Positions 49,841-59,281 of a stretch of DNA of 64,000 bases are shown one piece after another; position 1 is the first letter of the stretch; each line of letters opens with the position of its first letter. The notes under the pieces are model-generated. The model made no database searches, had not been told where the DNA came from, and was given only the letters and a program-made list of their open reading frames with translations. Source of the stretch: Castellaniella sp. S9 (GTDB lineage Bacteria > Pseudomonadota > Gammaproteobacteria > Burkholderiales > Burkholderiaceae_B); NCBI RefSeq assembly GCF_027257175.1, contig NZ_JAPFGD010000003.1:332865-396864 (forward strand). Direction: 5' to 3'. The position numbers were made by a program, and so were the translations under genes.

Positions 49841-50548
49841 ATGTTCCCTGCCCCATATCGGCTCAAGCTGGAGACCATCGACATCCCAAACACAGCGAGC
49901 CTCCTGATCCGCTCCTTGCTCGACCATCAGCAATACCACGACCCCGACGGCGAGGCCGAGCGTCTGGGTATCAGTTCCGCACTCTGGCCCTTGTTCGGGC
50001 TGTTGTGGCCCTCGGCGATTTATCTGGCGGGCCACCTGGCCTTGCGGCCCCTGCGCGCAGGGGAACGCATACTCGAAATCGGCTGCGGCCTGGCGTTGCC
50101 CAGCATGGTCTGCCACCGCCGGGGGGCCCGCGTCACGGCCAGCGACTGCCATCCCCTCGCCGGTCCCTTCCTGCGCAAGAACCTTCACCTGAACCGCCTG
50201 CCCCCGACGCTCGCATACCGGCACGGCCACTGGGGCCCGGACGCGCCATCCGCGCAGCCCTCGCAGGCGCAGCCTCTGACGGGCCGGCACGATCTCATCA
50301 TCGGCAGCGACCTGCTGTATGAACGCGACACGCCTGCCGCATTGGCCGGCTTCATCGACCGACATGCACGGCCCGAGGCGCACGCATGGATCGTCGATGC
50401 CAACCGCGGCCACCGGCAAGCCTTCAGCCACCACATGGCCCGCCATCGCTTCGTCCTGTATGACGACATCCGATTGAGCCGGACGCCCTGCCTGACCGGC
50501 GGCCTGCGATACAAGGGCCGCCTGCTGAAGTACCGGCGCGACGGCTAA
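49841..50548 (+). CDS. Class-16-type SAM methyltransferase (lysine-methyltransferase-like)
   Basis: 235 residues from ATG at 49841, with AGGAAGA 6 bp upstream; this and the 8-bp gap from the glycosidase reject the much longer in-frame extension. SAM motif ERILEIGCGLALPSMVC, then VTASDCHPL and the post-motif IIGSDLLYERDT, which resembles the (D/S)DxxYxxD signature of METTL20/METTL21-type protein lysine methyltransferases. Substrate unknown; it may modify a protein rather than the glycan. Last gene of the cassette, convergent with pyrE. Confidence 0.8.
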   Translation: MFPAPYRLKLETIDIPNTASLLIRSLLDHQQYHDPDGEAERLGISSALWPLFGLLWPSAIYLAGHLALRPLRAGERILEIGCGLALPSMVCHRRGARVTASDCHPLAGPFLRKNLHLNRLPPTLAYRHGHWGPDAPSAQPSQAQPLTGRHDLIIGSDLLYERDTPAALAGFIDRHARPEAHAWIVDANRGHRQAFSHHMARHRFVLYDDIRLSRTPCLTGGLRYKGRLLKYRRDG

Positions 50549-50572
50549 GGCCGGGCCCGGCGGGGGCAGGCG

Positions 50573-51241
50573 CTAGACGCCGTAGCGCCGGCGATAGGCC
50601 GCGACGGCCTCGCCATGCGCCGACAGGCCGGCATCGCCTTCCAGCACCGCCATGATGTCGGCCAGAGACGCAATGCTGACCACCGGGATGCCGTAGGCCT
50701 GCTCCACCTCCTGGACGGCCGAATGCGCCGACAGCGCCCCGTCGGCGCCGGCGCGCTCCATGCGGTCGAGAGCGATGAGGACGGCCGCGGGCTGGGCGCC
50801 CGCCGCACGGATCAAGGCCACGGACTCGCGCACCGAGGTCCCCGCCGTGATCACGTCGTCGATGATCACCACGCGGCCGGCCAAGGGCGCGCCCACCAGC
50901 GTGCCGCCCTCGCCATGGTCCTTGGCCTCTTTGCGGTTGAAGGCGAAGGGCACCGTCCGGCCGGCCAGGGCCGGGTGCCCGGCCAGCGCCACCGCCGTCG
51001 CCGTCGCCAGCGGGATGCCCTTGTAAGCCGGGCCGAACAGCATGTCGAACCCCAGACCGGAATCCACCAGCGCCTGGGCATAGAACTGCGCCAGACGCCC
51101 GACCGCGCCGCCGTCGTTGAACAGGCCGGCATTGAAGAAATAAGGGCTCAGGCGTCCCGACTTGACTGTGAATTCGCCAAATCGCAACACCCCATGATCC
51201 AGGGCGAAACGGACGAATTCCTCGGCATGGGTTCCCGGCAT
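50573..51241 (-). CDS. pyrE: Orotate phosphoribosyltransferase
   Basis: 222 residues from ATG at 51241. The type I phosphoribosyltransferase PRPP loop is [17 protein letters not shown]; other blocks are [28 protein letters not shown] and [15 protein letters not shown] (catalytic flexible loop). It makes OMP in pyrimidine synthesis. Divergent from the DoxX gene across 219 bp that hold no gene. Confidence 0.97.
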   Translation of the reverse strand: MPGTHAEEFVRFALDHGVLRFGEFTVKSGRLSPYFFNAGLFNDGGAVGRLAQFYAQALVDSGLGFDMLFGPAYKGIPLATATAVALAGHPALAGRTVPFAFNRKEAKDHGEGGTLVGAPLAGRVVIIDDVITAGTSVRESVALIRAAGAQPAAVLIALDRMERAGADGALSAHSAVQEVEQAYGIPVVSIASLADIMAVLEGDAGLSAHGEAVAAYRRRYGV

Positions 51242-51460
51242 GGCTATGGCCTCTGTACATGGAAAACCGCCATTATCCGATATTCGCGGGCCCGGGCCGG
51301 CGTAACGTCCGGACAACGCAATGCGTTGCGCATGCCAGCCGGCCGCGACGAAAAGCCGCGCGGCGCCGGCCCGATCATTTATTTCCCGCGCAGATTCTTC
51401 TAAGATGCCTTTACCCACAAGCCAGACCGGGTTTTGTGGCCATTCATCGAGGGAAAAATC

Positions 51461-51868
51461 ATGGACAACACCTGCTGCGCCACCTGGGCGCCCCGCCTCA
51501 CCAGCCTGATCCGCATCGGCAGCGGCTACATGTTGTTGCTGCACGGCACCACCAAGCTCCTCGGCATCCCGGAATCCCCCATGTCCGGCACAGCGCTCTT
51601 TTCCCTGTACGGCATCGCCGGCCTGATCGAACTGGTGGCGGGCGCACTGCTGCTGATCGGCCTGTTCACCCGCTGCACGGCATTCGTCGCCTCGGGCTTC
51701 GGCGCCGCCGCCTACCTGATCGGCCACGTGGCGTCCAAGGGCTTTTTCTTCCTGCCCATGTTCAACGGCGGCGAGGCGGCCCTGCTGTATTCCTTCGTGT
51801 TCTTCTTGCTGTTCCTGTACGGCCCGGGCCCCTGGAGCATCGACGCCATGATCCGCAAGCAGGACTGA
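51461..51868 (+). CDS. DoxX family membrane protein
   Basis: 135 residues from ATG at 51461, with GAGGG 8 bp upstream. Four membrane segments: [57 protein letters not shown] and [16 protein letters not shown]. DoxX-like proteins accompany redox and stress functions but the exact role is unsettled. An N-terminal CC pair (DNTCCATW) is of interest for redox. Lies between divergent pyrE and xthA. Confidence 0.85.
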   Translation: MDNTCCATWAPRLTSLIRIGSGYMLLLHGTTKLLGIPESPMSGTALFSLYGIAGLIELVAGALLLIGLFTRCTAFVASGFGAAAYLIGHVASKGFFFLPMFNGGEAALLYSFVFFLLFLYGPGPWSIDAMIRKQD

Positions 51869-51975
51869 CCACACGCGTTCGGGCAAGGCGCCGCCGGCGC
51901 CTTGGGCCGTCCGCCCGGCCCCCGCCCGCCTCCATTCGGGTACAGTTCAAGGCTGAACGAATTCGAGGAGACCCC

Positions 51976-52770
51976 GTGCTGCGCATCACTTCCCTCAATG
52001 TCAATGGCATCCGCTCGGCCTTTCGCAAAGGACTGGCCGACTGGCTGGCGCAAACGCGCCCCGACGTGGCATGCCTGCAGGAAATCAAGGTCCAGGACAG
52101 CGACCTGGCCGAGGATCTGCGGCATCCCGCGGGATACACCGGCCATTTCCACCACGCACAAAAGAAAGGCTACAGCGGTGTCGGCCTGTACCTCGCCCGG
52201 GCCGCCGAGTCCATCGCCTCGGGCATGGACTGCCCCGAATTCGATGCCGAGGGCCGCATCCTGCGGGCCGACTGGCCGGGCCTGAGCATCGTCAGCGCCT
52301 ACCTGCCCTCCGGATCCAGCGGCGACGAACGCCAGGCCGCCAAGTACCGCTTTCTCGATCACTATGAGGGCTGGCTGGCCGGCCTGATGGATGAGCATCG
52401 CCAGACCGGGCGCGAGTTCGTCCTTTGCGGGGACTGGAACATCGCCCACCAGGAGATCGACCTCAAGAACTGGAAGGGCAACCGCAAGAACAGCGGTTTC
52501 CTGCCCGAGGAGCGCGCCTGGCTCAGCAAAGTCTTCGATGACGGCGGCTGGGTGGACGTCTACCGCCAACTGCACCCCGAGGCCACCGGCGACGCCTATA
52601 CGTGGTGGAGCAACCGCGGCCAGGCCTGGGCCAAGAACGTAGGGTGGCGGATCGACTATCAGATCGCCACGCCCGGCATCGCGGAACGGGCCCACGCGGC
52701 CTCCATCTACAAGGATGCCAGGTTCAGCGACCACGCCCCCCTGACGATCGACTACGACTGGACGCTTTAG
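51976..52770 (+). CDS. xthA: Exodeoxyribonuclease III
   Basis: 264 residues from GTG at 51976, with GAGGAG directly upstream. Catalytic blocks of the EEP fold: ITSLNVNGIRSA, ACLQEIKVQD (metal Glu), CGDWNIAH (Asp/Asn), and C-terminal FSDHAPLTIDYDW (Asp-His). AP endonuclease and 3'-to-5' exonuclease of base-excision repair. It is 6 bp upstream of the diguanylate cyclase gene. Confidence 0.96.
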   Translation: MLRITSLNVNGIRSAFRKGLADWLAQTRPDVACLQEIKVQDSDLAEDLRHPAGYTGHFHHAQKKGYSGVGLYLARAAESIASGMDCPEFDAEGRILRADWPGLSIVSAYLPSGSSGDERQAAKYRFLDHYEGWLAGLMDEHRQTGREFVLCGDWNIAHQEIDLKNWKGNRKNSGFLPEERAWLSKVFDDGGWVDVYRQLHPEATGDAYTWWSNRGQAWAKNVGWRIDYQIATPGIAERAHAASIYKDARFSDHAPLTIDYDWTL

Positions 52771-52776
52771 GCACCC

Positions 52777-54129
52777 ATGTCCCCCATTCCTCCGGCACGC
52801 GATCCGTCCTCTCAGGAGCAAGCCGACGTCTCGGGCGACGAATCGCAGCAACTCCTGTCGATGGCCGTCGCCGAAAGCGGCACGGGAATCTGGGACCGCG
52901 ACGTGCAGGGTGGCCGGATCCACTATTCCGCCGGCTGGAAAGCCATCCTCGGGTATGCCGAGGACGAGATCGGCGACGATATCCGCGACAGCTACCGGCG
53001 CGTCCATCCGGACGACCTGGAATACGTCAAGGCCACCATGCAGGCGCACTTCGACGGGCTTACGGACGCCTACGAGGTCGAGCACCGGATACGCTGCAAG
53101 GACGGCAGCTATAAATGGGTGCACAGCCGCGGCCGCGTCGTGAGCCGGGATGCGCAGGGGGTAGCCCTGCGGATGATCGGCACCACCACGGACAACACGG
53201 CGCTGCATACGGTCTCCGAACGATTGCGCGACACCGTCGACCTGATCACCAACCTCACCAATGAAGTGCCCGGGCTGGTCTTCCAGTACCGAGTGCCTGT
53301 GGAGGGGCCGCCGCGCTTTTCGTACGCCAGCGCCGGCGCGCGCGACATCTATGAACTGGAGCCCGACGCCCTGGCCGCGGATGCGCGGATTCTGGATGCG
53401 CTGATCCATCCGGAGGACCTGCGCGGCTATCACGACTCGCTGCGGGCCTGCGCCGCCACACTATCGCCCTGGCATCTCGAATACCGTGTCCGCCTGCCGC
53501 GGCAGGGGCTGCGCTGGCGCCAGGGCGATGCGCGGCCGCAACGCATGCCCGGCGGCGGCACGCTGTGGCACGGGTTCATCACTGACGTGACCGAGCGCAA
53601 GCACATCGAATCCGAGCTGCGCGAGTCCGCCTCGACGGACGTCCTCACCCTCCTGCCCAACCGGCGTCACTTCATGAGCCAGCTCGAGGCCGCGCGGGCA
53701 CGTCTGGCGCAAATGGGCGGCGAGCACCGCATCGCCGTCATGATGTGCGACCTGGATCACTTCAAGCAGGTCAACGACCGATGGGGGCACGCCGCGGGCG
53801 ACGCCGCGCTGCGCCATTTCGCCGCCACCCTGCGGGCGGGACTGCGCACCACGGACCTGGCGGGACGCATGGGCGGCGAGGAATTCGCCGTCATGCTGCG
53901 GGATTCCGATCTTGCGGGGGCCGAGGCGTTTGCGCGCCGCCTGCAGCATAGGCTTGCCTCCATGCCTGTGACGCTTGAATCGGACGGGCGGGCGACACTG
54001 GCGCTGAGCATCGGCATCACCCTGATGCATCCCGCCGACGACTCGGCCGAGGCCCCGCTGATCCGCAGCGACCGGGCGCTCTATCGCGCCAAGCGCAAGG
54101 GACGCAACCGGATCGAGATCGAACCCTGA
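52777..54129 (+). CDS. Diguanylate cyclase with two PAS domains
   Basis: 450 residues. PAS domain 1 (about 26-145; WDRDVQGGRIHYSAGWKAI, EVEHRIRCKDGSYKWVHSRG with PAC motif), PAS domain 2 (about 155-275; FSYASAGARDIYELEPDALA), then a GGDEF domain with active-site GGEEF in AGRMGGEEFAVML. The inhibitory I-site is intact: RTTD five residues before GGEEF. No signal or membrane segment, so a soluble c-di-GMP synthase whose PAS inputs sense a cytoplasmic cue. The 6-bp gap from xthA suggests co-transcription. Confidence 0.92.
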   Translation: MSPIPPARDPSSQEQADVSGDESQQLLSMAVAESGTGIWDRDVQGGRIHYSAGWKAILGYAEDEIGDDIRDSYRRVHPDDLEYVKATMQAHFDGLTDAYEVEHRIRCKDGSYKWVHSRGRVVSRDAQGVALRMIGTTTDNTALHTVSERLRDTVDLITNLTNEVPGLVFQYRVPVEGPPRFSYASAGARDIYELEPDALAADARILDALIHPEDLRGYHDSLRACAATLSPWHLEYRVRLPRQGLRWRQGDARPQRMPGGGTLWHGFITDVTERKHIESELRESASTDVLTLLPNRRHFMSQLEAARARLAQMGGEHRIAVMMCDLDHFKQVNDRWGHAAGDAALRHFAATLRAGLRTTDLAGRMGGEEFAVMLRDSDLAGAEAFARRLQHRLASMPVTLESDGRATLALSIGITLMHPADDSAEAPLIRSDRALYRAKRKGRNRIEIEP

Positions 54130-54133
54130 CGCC

Positions 54134-55141
54134 TCAGGCCGCCGCTCTGCGTGCCGGGCGCCCGCCCGGCGCCGAGCGCAGATAGTGCTGCGCCAACACG
54201 GCGCAGACCATGAGCTGGATCTGGTGAAAGATCATCAGGGGCAGCAGCACCGGACCGATTGCCGCCGAGCTGAAGAGCACCTGGGCCATGGGCACCCCGG
54301 TCGCCATGCTCTTTTTCGAGCCGCAAAATACGATGGTGATCTCGTCCTCGCGCCCGAACCCCAGACGGCGCGTGCTCCAGATGTTCAGCACCAGCACCAG
54401 CGCCAGCAACAGGCAGCAGACCACGAGGAGCTTGACCAGGGCGTCGGGCGGCACGGCCTGCCACAGGCCGCTGATGACGGACTCGCTGAATGCCGTGTAC
54501 ACCACCAGCAGGATCGAGCTCTGGTCGACGCCGACCACGAGCTTGCGGTGCGCATCCATCCAGCGGCCGATCCAGGGGCGCATCAGGTGTCCCACGATGA
54601 ACGGCAGCAGGATCTGGACACTGATCTTCAGGATCGCGTTCAGCAGCGATGAGCTGCCCAGCGCCTGCGTATCGGCGCCCAGCATGAGCTGCAGCAGCAA
54701 GGGGGTGATCACGATGCCGACGATGCTGGAGGCCGAGGCCGCGCAAACAGCCGCGGGCACATTGCCGCGGGCGACCGATGTGAACGCGATGGCGGATTGA
54801 ACCGTGCCCGGCAGGACGCACAGATAGACGACGCCGATGTAGAGAGGCTCGCCGAGCAGGGGCAAAAGAACCGGCCGGAGCACCCATCCCAAAATCGGAA
54901 AAATCACGAATGTCCAGATGAACACCACGCCGTGCAATCGCCAGTGTGTGGCCCCTGCGATGATCGCCTCGCGTGAAAGCTTGGCGCCGTGCAGGAAGAA
55001 CAACAGGGCAATCGCCGCGGTCGTGAGCCATTCGAAGAACACTGCACCCTGTCCGTGTGCCGGCACCACCGAAGCGGCGATGACGACAACAATCAGGATG
55101 ATGGTGAAACGATCGAACAGCAGGCGTAATTTCGACAACAT
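54134..55141 (-). CDS. SBF-like (bile-acid:sodium symporter superfamily) transporter
   Basis: 335 residues with about ten membrane segments: FTIILIVVVIAASVVPA, WLTTAAIALLFFLHGAKLS, GVVYLCVLPGTVQSAIAFTS and later VFCGSKKSMATGVPMAQVLF. The GTVQSAIA and GSKKSMATG blocks are typical of the SBF-like PF13593 group. Substrate unknown (organic anion import or export). Divergent from an AraC regulator across 81 bp, which probably controls it. Confidence 0.88.
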   Translation of the reverse strand: MLSKLRLLFDRFTIILIVVVIAASVVPAHGQGAVFFEWLTTAAIALLFFLHGAKLSREAIIAGATHWRLHGVVFIWTFVIFPILGWVLRPVLLPLLGEPLYIGVVYLCVLPGTVQSAIAFTSVARGNVPAAVCAASASSIVGIVITPLLLQLMLGADTQALGSSSLLNAILKISVQILLPFIVGHLMRPWIGRWMDAHRKLVVGVDQSSILLVVYTAFSESVISGLWQAVPPDALVKLLVVCCLLLALVLVLNIWSTRRLGFGREDEITIVFCGSKKSMATGVPMAQVLFSSAAIGPVLLPLMIFHQIQLMVCAVLAQHYLRSAPGGRPARRAAA

Positions 55142-55222
55142 GGTTTGGAATGCTCCGGCGGTCCGGGGCTCTCGAGAAGTAGATTAAACTGGACCGGGCT
55201 TAATGTTTGGCCGCAAAAGGAT

Positions 55223-56062
55223 ATGAAACATTCGCCAACGGACATCGGCGCACCGCTCATCGGGCTACGGCAGCTGCTGCGCAAGCTGCCCCGCCGGGCG
55301 TATGGCCATGTGTTGAGCCAATCCAACATGATCATCCCGCGCCGCCACAAGCACACCTGGGCACAGGTGTCCTACGCGATCCAGGGATATCTGGAAGTCT
55401 GGACCGCCGGCGCCCGTTTCATCGCCCTGCCACAACGGGCCGTCTGGATACCGCCGGGCATCGAGCACCGGGTGCGCACCACCCCCCGGACCGTCATCCG
55501 CAGCCTGTATCTGGAGGCGGGGGCGCTGCCGCAACACTGGCCCGACTGCCGCATCCTCGCCATCGACCCTCTGCTGCATGAACTCATCCGCGCGTTCAGC
55601 GTCATCCCGATCGAGTACGACGAGTCGGGGGCCGACGGCCGCCTCGTGCAGGTGATGCTCGATCGGCTGGCGCAGGCCCCCCAGGCCGGGCTGATCCTGC
55701 CCTGGCCATCGGATCCTCGCCTGCACACCGTGTGCGAGCACCTGCACCGCCATCCCGACGAAGCGCTGTCCCTGACGGACTACAGCCGCCGCGTGGGGGT
55801 GTCCGAAAAGACCCTGACCCGCTTGTTCGTGCAGCAAACCGGCCTGGGTTTTCGCCTGTGGCGGCAGCGCGCCCGACTGGTCCACGCCCTGCCGCTGCTC
55901 GAGCGCGGCGACCGCATCACCGACGTGGCCCTGGCCTGCGGCTACGACAGTCTGTCGTCCTTCATCGCGGCATTCCGGGAATCGACCGGCGTGACGCCGC
56001 GCGCCTTCATGTCCGATGCCGGCCTGGTGGACGCGGCCTCGGAGCCTGTCGCGCCGACCTGA
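55223..56062 (+). CDS. AraC family regulator with cupin sensor
   Basis: 279 residues from ATG at 55223, with AAAAGGAT upstream. N-terminal cupin (MIIPRRHKHTWAQVSYAIQG, AVWIPPGIEHRV) and a C-terminal double HTH (TDYSRRVGVSEKTLTRLFVQ then RITDVALACGYDSLSSFIAA, the usual AraC F-P signature GVTPRAFM). Ligand unknown. Likely controls the divergent SBF-like transporter. Confidence 0.92.
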   Translation: MKHSPTDIGAPLIGLRQLLRKLPRRAYGHVLSQSNMIIPRRHKHTWAQVSYAIQGYLEVWTAGARFIALPQRAVWIPPGIEHRVRTTPRTVIRSLYLEAGALPQHWPDCRILAIDPLLHELIRAFSVIPIEYDESGADGRLVQVMLDRLAQAPQAGLILPWPSDPRLHTVCEHLHRHPDEALSLTDYSRRVGVSEKTLTRLFVQQTGLGFRLWRQRARLVHALPLLERGDRITDVALACGYDSLSSFIAAFRESTGVTPRAFMSDAGLVDAASEPVAPT

Positions 56063-56112
56063 GCGGCCCCACGCCGCGGCCCGTACGGGGCGGTAGCCGC
56101 CCCGCCCCCGCA

Positions 56113-57360
56113 TCAGCCCGCCTCCGGCGCATCCAGCGCCCGGACCTCGCGGCGCAAGGCCCACAGCAACACCAGGCCGGGCAGCGCAATCAGCACCGTC
56201 AGCACGAAAAACAACGGCCAGTCGTAGTGTTCGACCAGGACCGGCGTCAGCGGCCCCGCCAGGTAGGTGCGTCCCACCGCCGACAAGGCCGAGAGCAGCG
56301 CGAACTGCGTCGCCGAGAACTGCTGCCGGCACAGGCCCATCAACAAGGCCACGAAGGCCGCGGTGCCCAAACCGCCGCAGAGGTTCTCGACCGCCACCAC
56401 GAACGCCATCGAGTACAGATGCGGCGGCGTGACCGCCAGCACCCAATACCCGAAATTCGACACTGCCTGCAGGATGCCGAAGGCCATCAGCGAGCGATAC
56501 AAACCCAGGCGCGTCATCAGCCCGCCGCCCAGCAAGGCGCCGACGATCGTGGCCGCCAGCCCAAACACCTTGTTGACCATCCCCACCTCGGTGACGTCGA
56601 AGCCGGCGCCGCGCAGCAGGAACGTCGTCGACAGGGCGCCGGCGAAGGCGTCGCCGAGCTTGTACAACACAATCAGCAGGAGGATCGACAGGGCGCCGCG
56701 CCGCCGGAAGAATTCGCGCAGCGGCTCGACCACCGCCAGGCGCAGCGTGCGCGGCGCCGCCGCGACGTGCTCGGGCTCGGGCGCGACCAGCGTGGACAGC
56801 GAGCACACCGCCATCAGGCCCCCCATGGCGATGTACATGCCACGCCAGCCCAGCCATTGATCCGCCAGGATCAATGCCAGCCCGCCCGAGACGATCATCG
56901 CCAGCCGGTAGCCCAGAACCTTGAGGGCCGCACCCGCCGCCCGCTCGTCCTTGTGCAGCACGTCCGTGCTGTAGGCATCGAAGGCAATGTCCTGGGTCGC
57001 CGACAGGAAGGCCACCCAGACCGCCATCAGGGCCAGCAGCCCCAGGTGCGCACCCGGCGCGAAGAACCCCATGGCGGCGATCGACAGGGCCAGCAGGAGC
57101 TGGGTCAGGAACACCCAGCCGCGGCGCCGTCCCAGCCACGGCGGCGCGTAGCGATCGACCAGGGGTGCCCACAGGAATTTCAGGGTGTAGGCTGAACCCA
57201 CCAGGGTCAGGAAGCCGATCTGCTGCAGGGACACCTGCTCGACCGTGGCCCAGGCCTGCAGGGTGCCGCCCGTCAGGGCCAGCGGCAAGCCGCTGGCGAA
57301 CCCCAGGACCAGCAAGGGCGCGACCCGCCGCCCGGCGTAGACGCGCCAGCCGACGCTCAC
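56113..57360 (-). CDS. ampG: Muropeptide permease AmpG
   Basis: 415 residues, 12 membrane segments of the major facilitator fold. Landmarks: LLVLGFASGLPLALTGGTLQ, FLWAPLVDRYAPPWLGRRRG, ATQDIAFDAYSTDVL and VENLCGGLGTAAFVALLMGL. Imports GlcNAc-anhydroMurNAc peptides for recycling; Mpl, also in this window, uses the released tripeptide. The start is GTG at 57360, in a GTGA overlap with the metW stop, so it is the third gene of metX-metW-ampG. Confidence 0.9.
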   Translation of the reverse strand: MSVGWRVYAGRRVAPLLVLGFASGLPLALTGGTLQAWATVEQVSLQQIGFLTLVGSAYTLKFLWAPLVDRYAPPWLGRRRGWVFLTQLLLALSIAAMGFFAPGAHLGLLALMAVWVAFLSATQDIAFDAYSTDVLHKDERAAGAALKVLGYRLAMIVSGGLALILADQWLGWRGMYIAMGGLMAVCSLSTLVAPEPEHVAAAPRTLRLAVVEPLREFFRRRGALSILLLIVLYKLGDAFAGALSTTFLLRGAGFDVTEVGMVNKVFGLAATIVGALLGGGLMTRLGLYRSLMAFGILQAVSNFGYWVLAVTPPHLYSMAFVVAVENLCGGLGTAAFVALLMGLCRQQFSATQFALLSALSAVGRTYLAGPLTPVLVEHYDWPLFFVLTVLIALPGLVLLWALRREVRALDAPEAG

Positions 57361-58055
57361 GCGTCCGCCCGTGGGTGGGGGGACTCGAAACGATACACCG
57401 CCAGGGTGCTGCGCCAGCCCTGGAGAAAGCGGATCTCACGCTGTCCGTGGAAGGTCGCCAGGTGGGTGATGCGCAAGCCGAGCTTGGCCGCCAGCCGCTG
57501 GAAATCACGCAACGTGCATAAATGGATGTTTGGCGTGTTGTACCACTCGTAGGGCATCTGGCCGGTCACCGGCATGCGGCCGAACAGAATGGACCAGCCA
57601 TGCGGCCAATAGCCAAAGTTGGGAAAGGACACAATGCCGTAACGGGCCACCCGGGCCATTTCACGAAGAATGTGCTCGGTATGGTGCATGGACTGCAGCG
57701 TCTGCGACAGGACCACCGTGTCGAACTGGCCGTCGCCGAACAGCGCCAGGCCTTCCTCGAGGTTTTGCTGGATCACCTGCACGCCGCGCCGGACCGCCGC
57801 GATCACGCTGTCGTCATCGAGCTCGACCCCCGCGCCGCGCACCTGACGGGTGTCGTGCAAGTGGGCCAGCAAGGTGCCGTCGGCGCAGCCCAGGTCCAGC
57901 ACCCGGCTGCCGGGATCGATCCATTCCGCGATGCGCAGCAGGTCGGCGCGCGGCCCCTGGGGGGCCTGAGACTGAGTCAGCATGGCGCCCCCCAAGGCGC
58001 TGCGCGCCACCCCCCCAAGGGGGGATTCGCGCTTGGGACGGCCCGGCGCGCTCAT
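57357..58055 (-). CDS. metW: MetW methyltransferase-fold protein with repeat-derived N-terminus
   Basis: 232 residues if started at the ATG 58055, which overlaps the metX stop (ATGA); 208 if started at ATG 57983. The MetW core begins near [20 protein letters not shown], with the SAM loop [11 protein letters not shown]. MetW partners MetX in homoserine acylation for methionine synthesis. The first 24 residues, rich in Gly/Ser/Pro, are encoded by a hairpin-prone C/G-run repeat and are probably not part of the ancestral protein. Confidence 0.92.
   Translation of the reverse strand: MSAPGRPKRESPLGGVARSALGGAMLTQSQAPQGPRADLLRIAEWIDPGSRVLDLGCADGTLLAHLHDTRQVRGAGVELDDDSVIAAVRRGVQVIQQNLEEGLALFGDGQFDTVVLSQTLQSMHHTEHILREMARVARYGIVSFPNFGYWPHGWSILFGRMPVTGQMPYEWYNTPNIHLCTLRDFQRLAAKLGLRITHLATFHGQREIRFLQGWRSTLAVYRFESPHPRADA
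57983..58055. repeat. G/C-run repeat at the metX-metW junction
   Basis: The 73 bp hold CCCCCCAAGG twice (57988 and 58011 regions), the near-palindrome CCCCCCCAAGGGGGG and a GCGCGCTTGGG-type flank. It looks like the dispersed REP-like sequence of some Burkholderiales, in which short peptides of the type SPLGG recur at gene starts; that comparison is from memory. It is in frame with metW. Confidence 0.55.
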
Positions 58056-59278
58056 GCCAACACCCCCGCCGTGCGGCTGCGCGCGGCGAGCCCCAGGCGA
58101 TGCGCGATGCGGTCGAAATAGCCCTGCACGACCGCGTGGTAGCGCGGATCCTCGAGCAGGAAGGCGTCATGGCCATGGGGCGCGTCGATCTCGGCGTAGG
58201 TTACCTCGCGCTGGTTCTTGAGCAGCGCGCGCACGATCTCGCGCGAGTGTTCGGGCGCAAAGCGCCAGTCCGTGGAAAACGACACCAACAGAAAGCGCGC
58301 CCGGGCCGCCGCCAGCGCGCGCGCGAGGTCGCCGCCATGATCGCGCGCCGGATCGAAATAATCCAGTGCGCGCGTCAGCAGCAGATAGGTGTTCGCATCG
58401 AAATACCGCGAGAATTTTTCCCCCTGGTAACGCAGGTAGGATTCGACCTCGAACTCGACGTCGTAGTTGTAATGAAACCGGCCGTCCGGCCCCGGCGCGC
58501 GCTGGGCGCGGCCGAACTTCTCGGCCATGACCTCGTCGGACTGATACGTGATGTGGCCGACCATGCGGGCCACCGACAGGCCGTGCGTGGGCACGACGCC
58601 ATCCGCATAATAGTGCCCGCCCCGGAAATCGGGATCGGTGATGATGGCCCGGCGCGCCACCTCGTTGAAGGCGATGTTCTGGGCGCTGAGGCGCGCCGTG
58701 CTGGCGATCACGATGCAATGGCCGACGCGCTCCGGACAGGTGATCGACCAGCTCAGCGCCTGCATCCCGCCCAGCGACCCGCCCATCACGGCCGCGAGCT
58801 TCTGGATTCCGAAATGGTCGGCCACGCGCGCCTGCGCACGCACCCAGTCCTCGACCGTCAGCAGGGGGAAGCTCGCCCCCCAGGGCTCGCCGGTCTCGGG
58901 ATTGATGCTGACCGGGCCGGTCGAACCGAAGCACGAACCGAGGTTGTTGACGCCGATCACAAAGAACCGATCAGTGTCCACCGCCTTGCCCGGCCCCACC
59001 ATGTTGTCCCACCAGCCCACGCTGTCGGGCTGGCTGGCATCCAGCCCGGCCACGTGATGCGAGGCATTCAGGGCGTGGCAGATGAGGACGGCGTTGCTGC
59101 GCTCGGCATTCAGCGTGCCATAGGTCTCGACCGCCAGGGTATAGGCGGGCAGCACCTGGCCGCTGGCCAAGGCCAGGGGCTCGTCGAACGTCAGGTATTC
59201 GGGGGAGACATAGCCCACACTGCCTTCGGGCACCTCGGCAAGCGCGGCGGCGGCAGGGGTCACGGAAATCACGGTCAT
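58052..59278 (-). CDS. metX: Homoserine O-acyltransferase
   Basis: 408 residues. Alpha/beta hydrolase triad: nucleophile Ser in [13 protein letters not shown] (near residue 166), Asp in [13 protein letters not shown] and His in [12 protein letters not shown]. Oxyanion and substrate blocks: [27 protein letters not shown]. It acylates homoserine (acetyl- or succinyl-; the sequence does not decide it by eye) for direct methionine synthesis. Preceded by a SAM-II riboswitch and followed by metW in a 4-bp overlap. Confidence 0.96.
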   Translation of the reverse strand: MTVISVTPAAAALAEVPEGSVGYVSPEYLTFDEPLALASGQVLPAYTLAVETYGTLNAERSNAVLICHALNASHHVAGLDASQPDSVGWWDNMVGPGKAVDTDRFFVIGVNNLGSCFGSTGPVSINPETGEPWGASFPLLTVEDWVRAQARVADHFGIQKLAAVMGGSLGGMQALSWSITCPERVGHCIVIASTARLSAQNIAFNEVARRAIITDPDFRGGHYYADGVVPTHGLSVARMVGHITYQSDEVMAEKFGRAQRAPGPDGRFHYNYDVEFEVESYLRYQGEKFSRYFDANTYLLLTRALDYFDPARDHGGDLARALAAARARFLLVSFSTDWRFAPEHSREIVRALLKNQREVTYAEIDAPHGHDAFLLEDPRYHAVVQGYFDRIAHRLGLAARSRTAGVLA

Positions 59279-59281
59279 GGG

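Noticed and set aside
55265-57508. A 747-codon minus-strand frame spanning the araC and ampG regions
   Set aside because: It is out of frame with ampG and antisense to araC; the real genes have motifs and starts.
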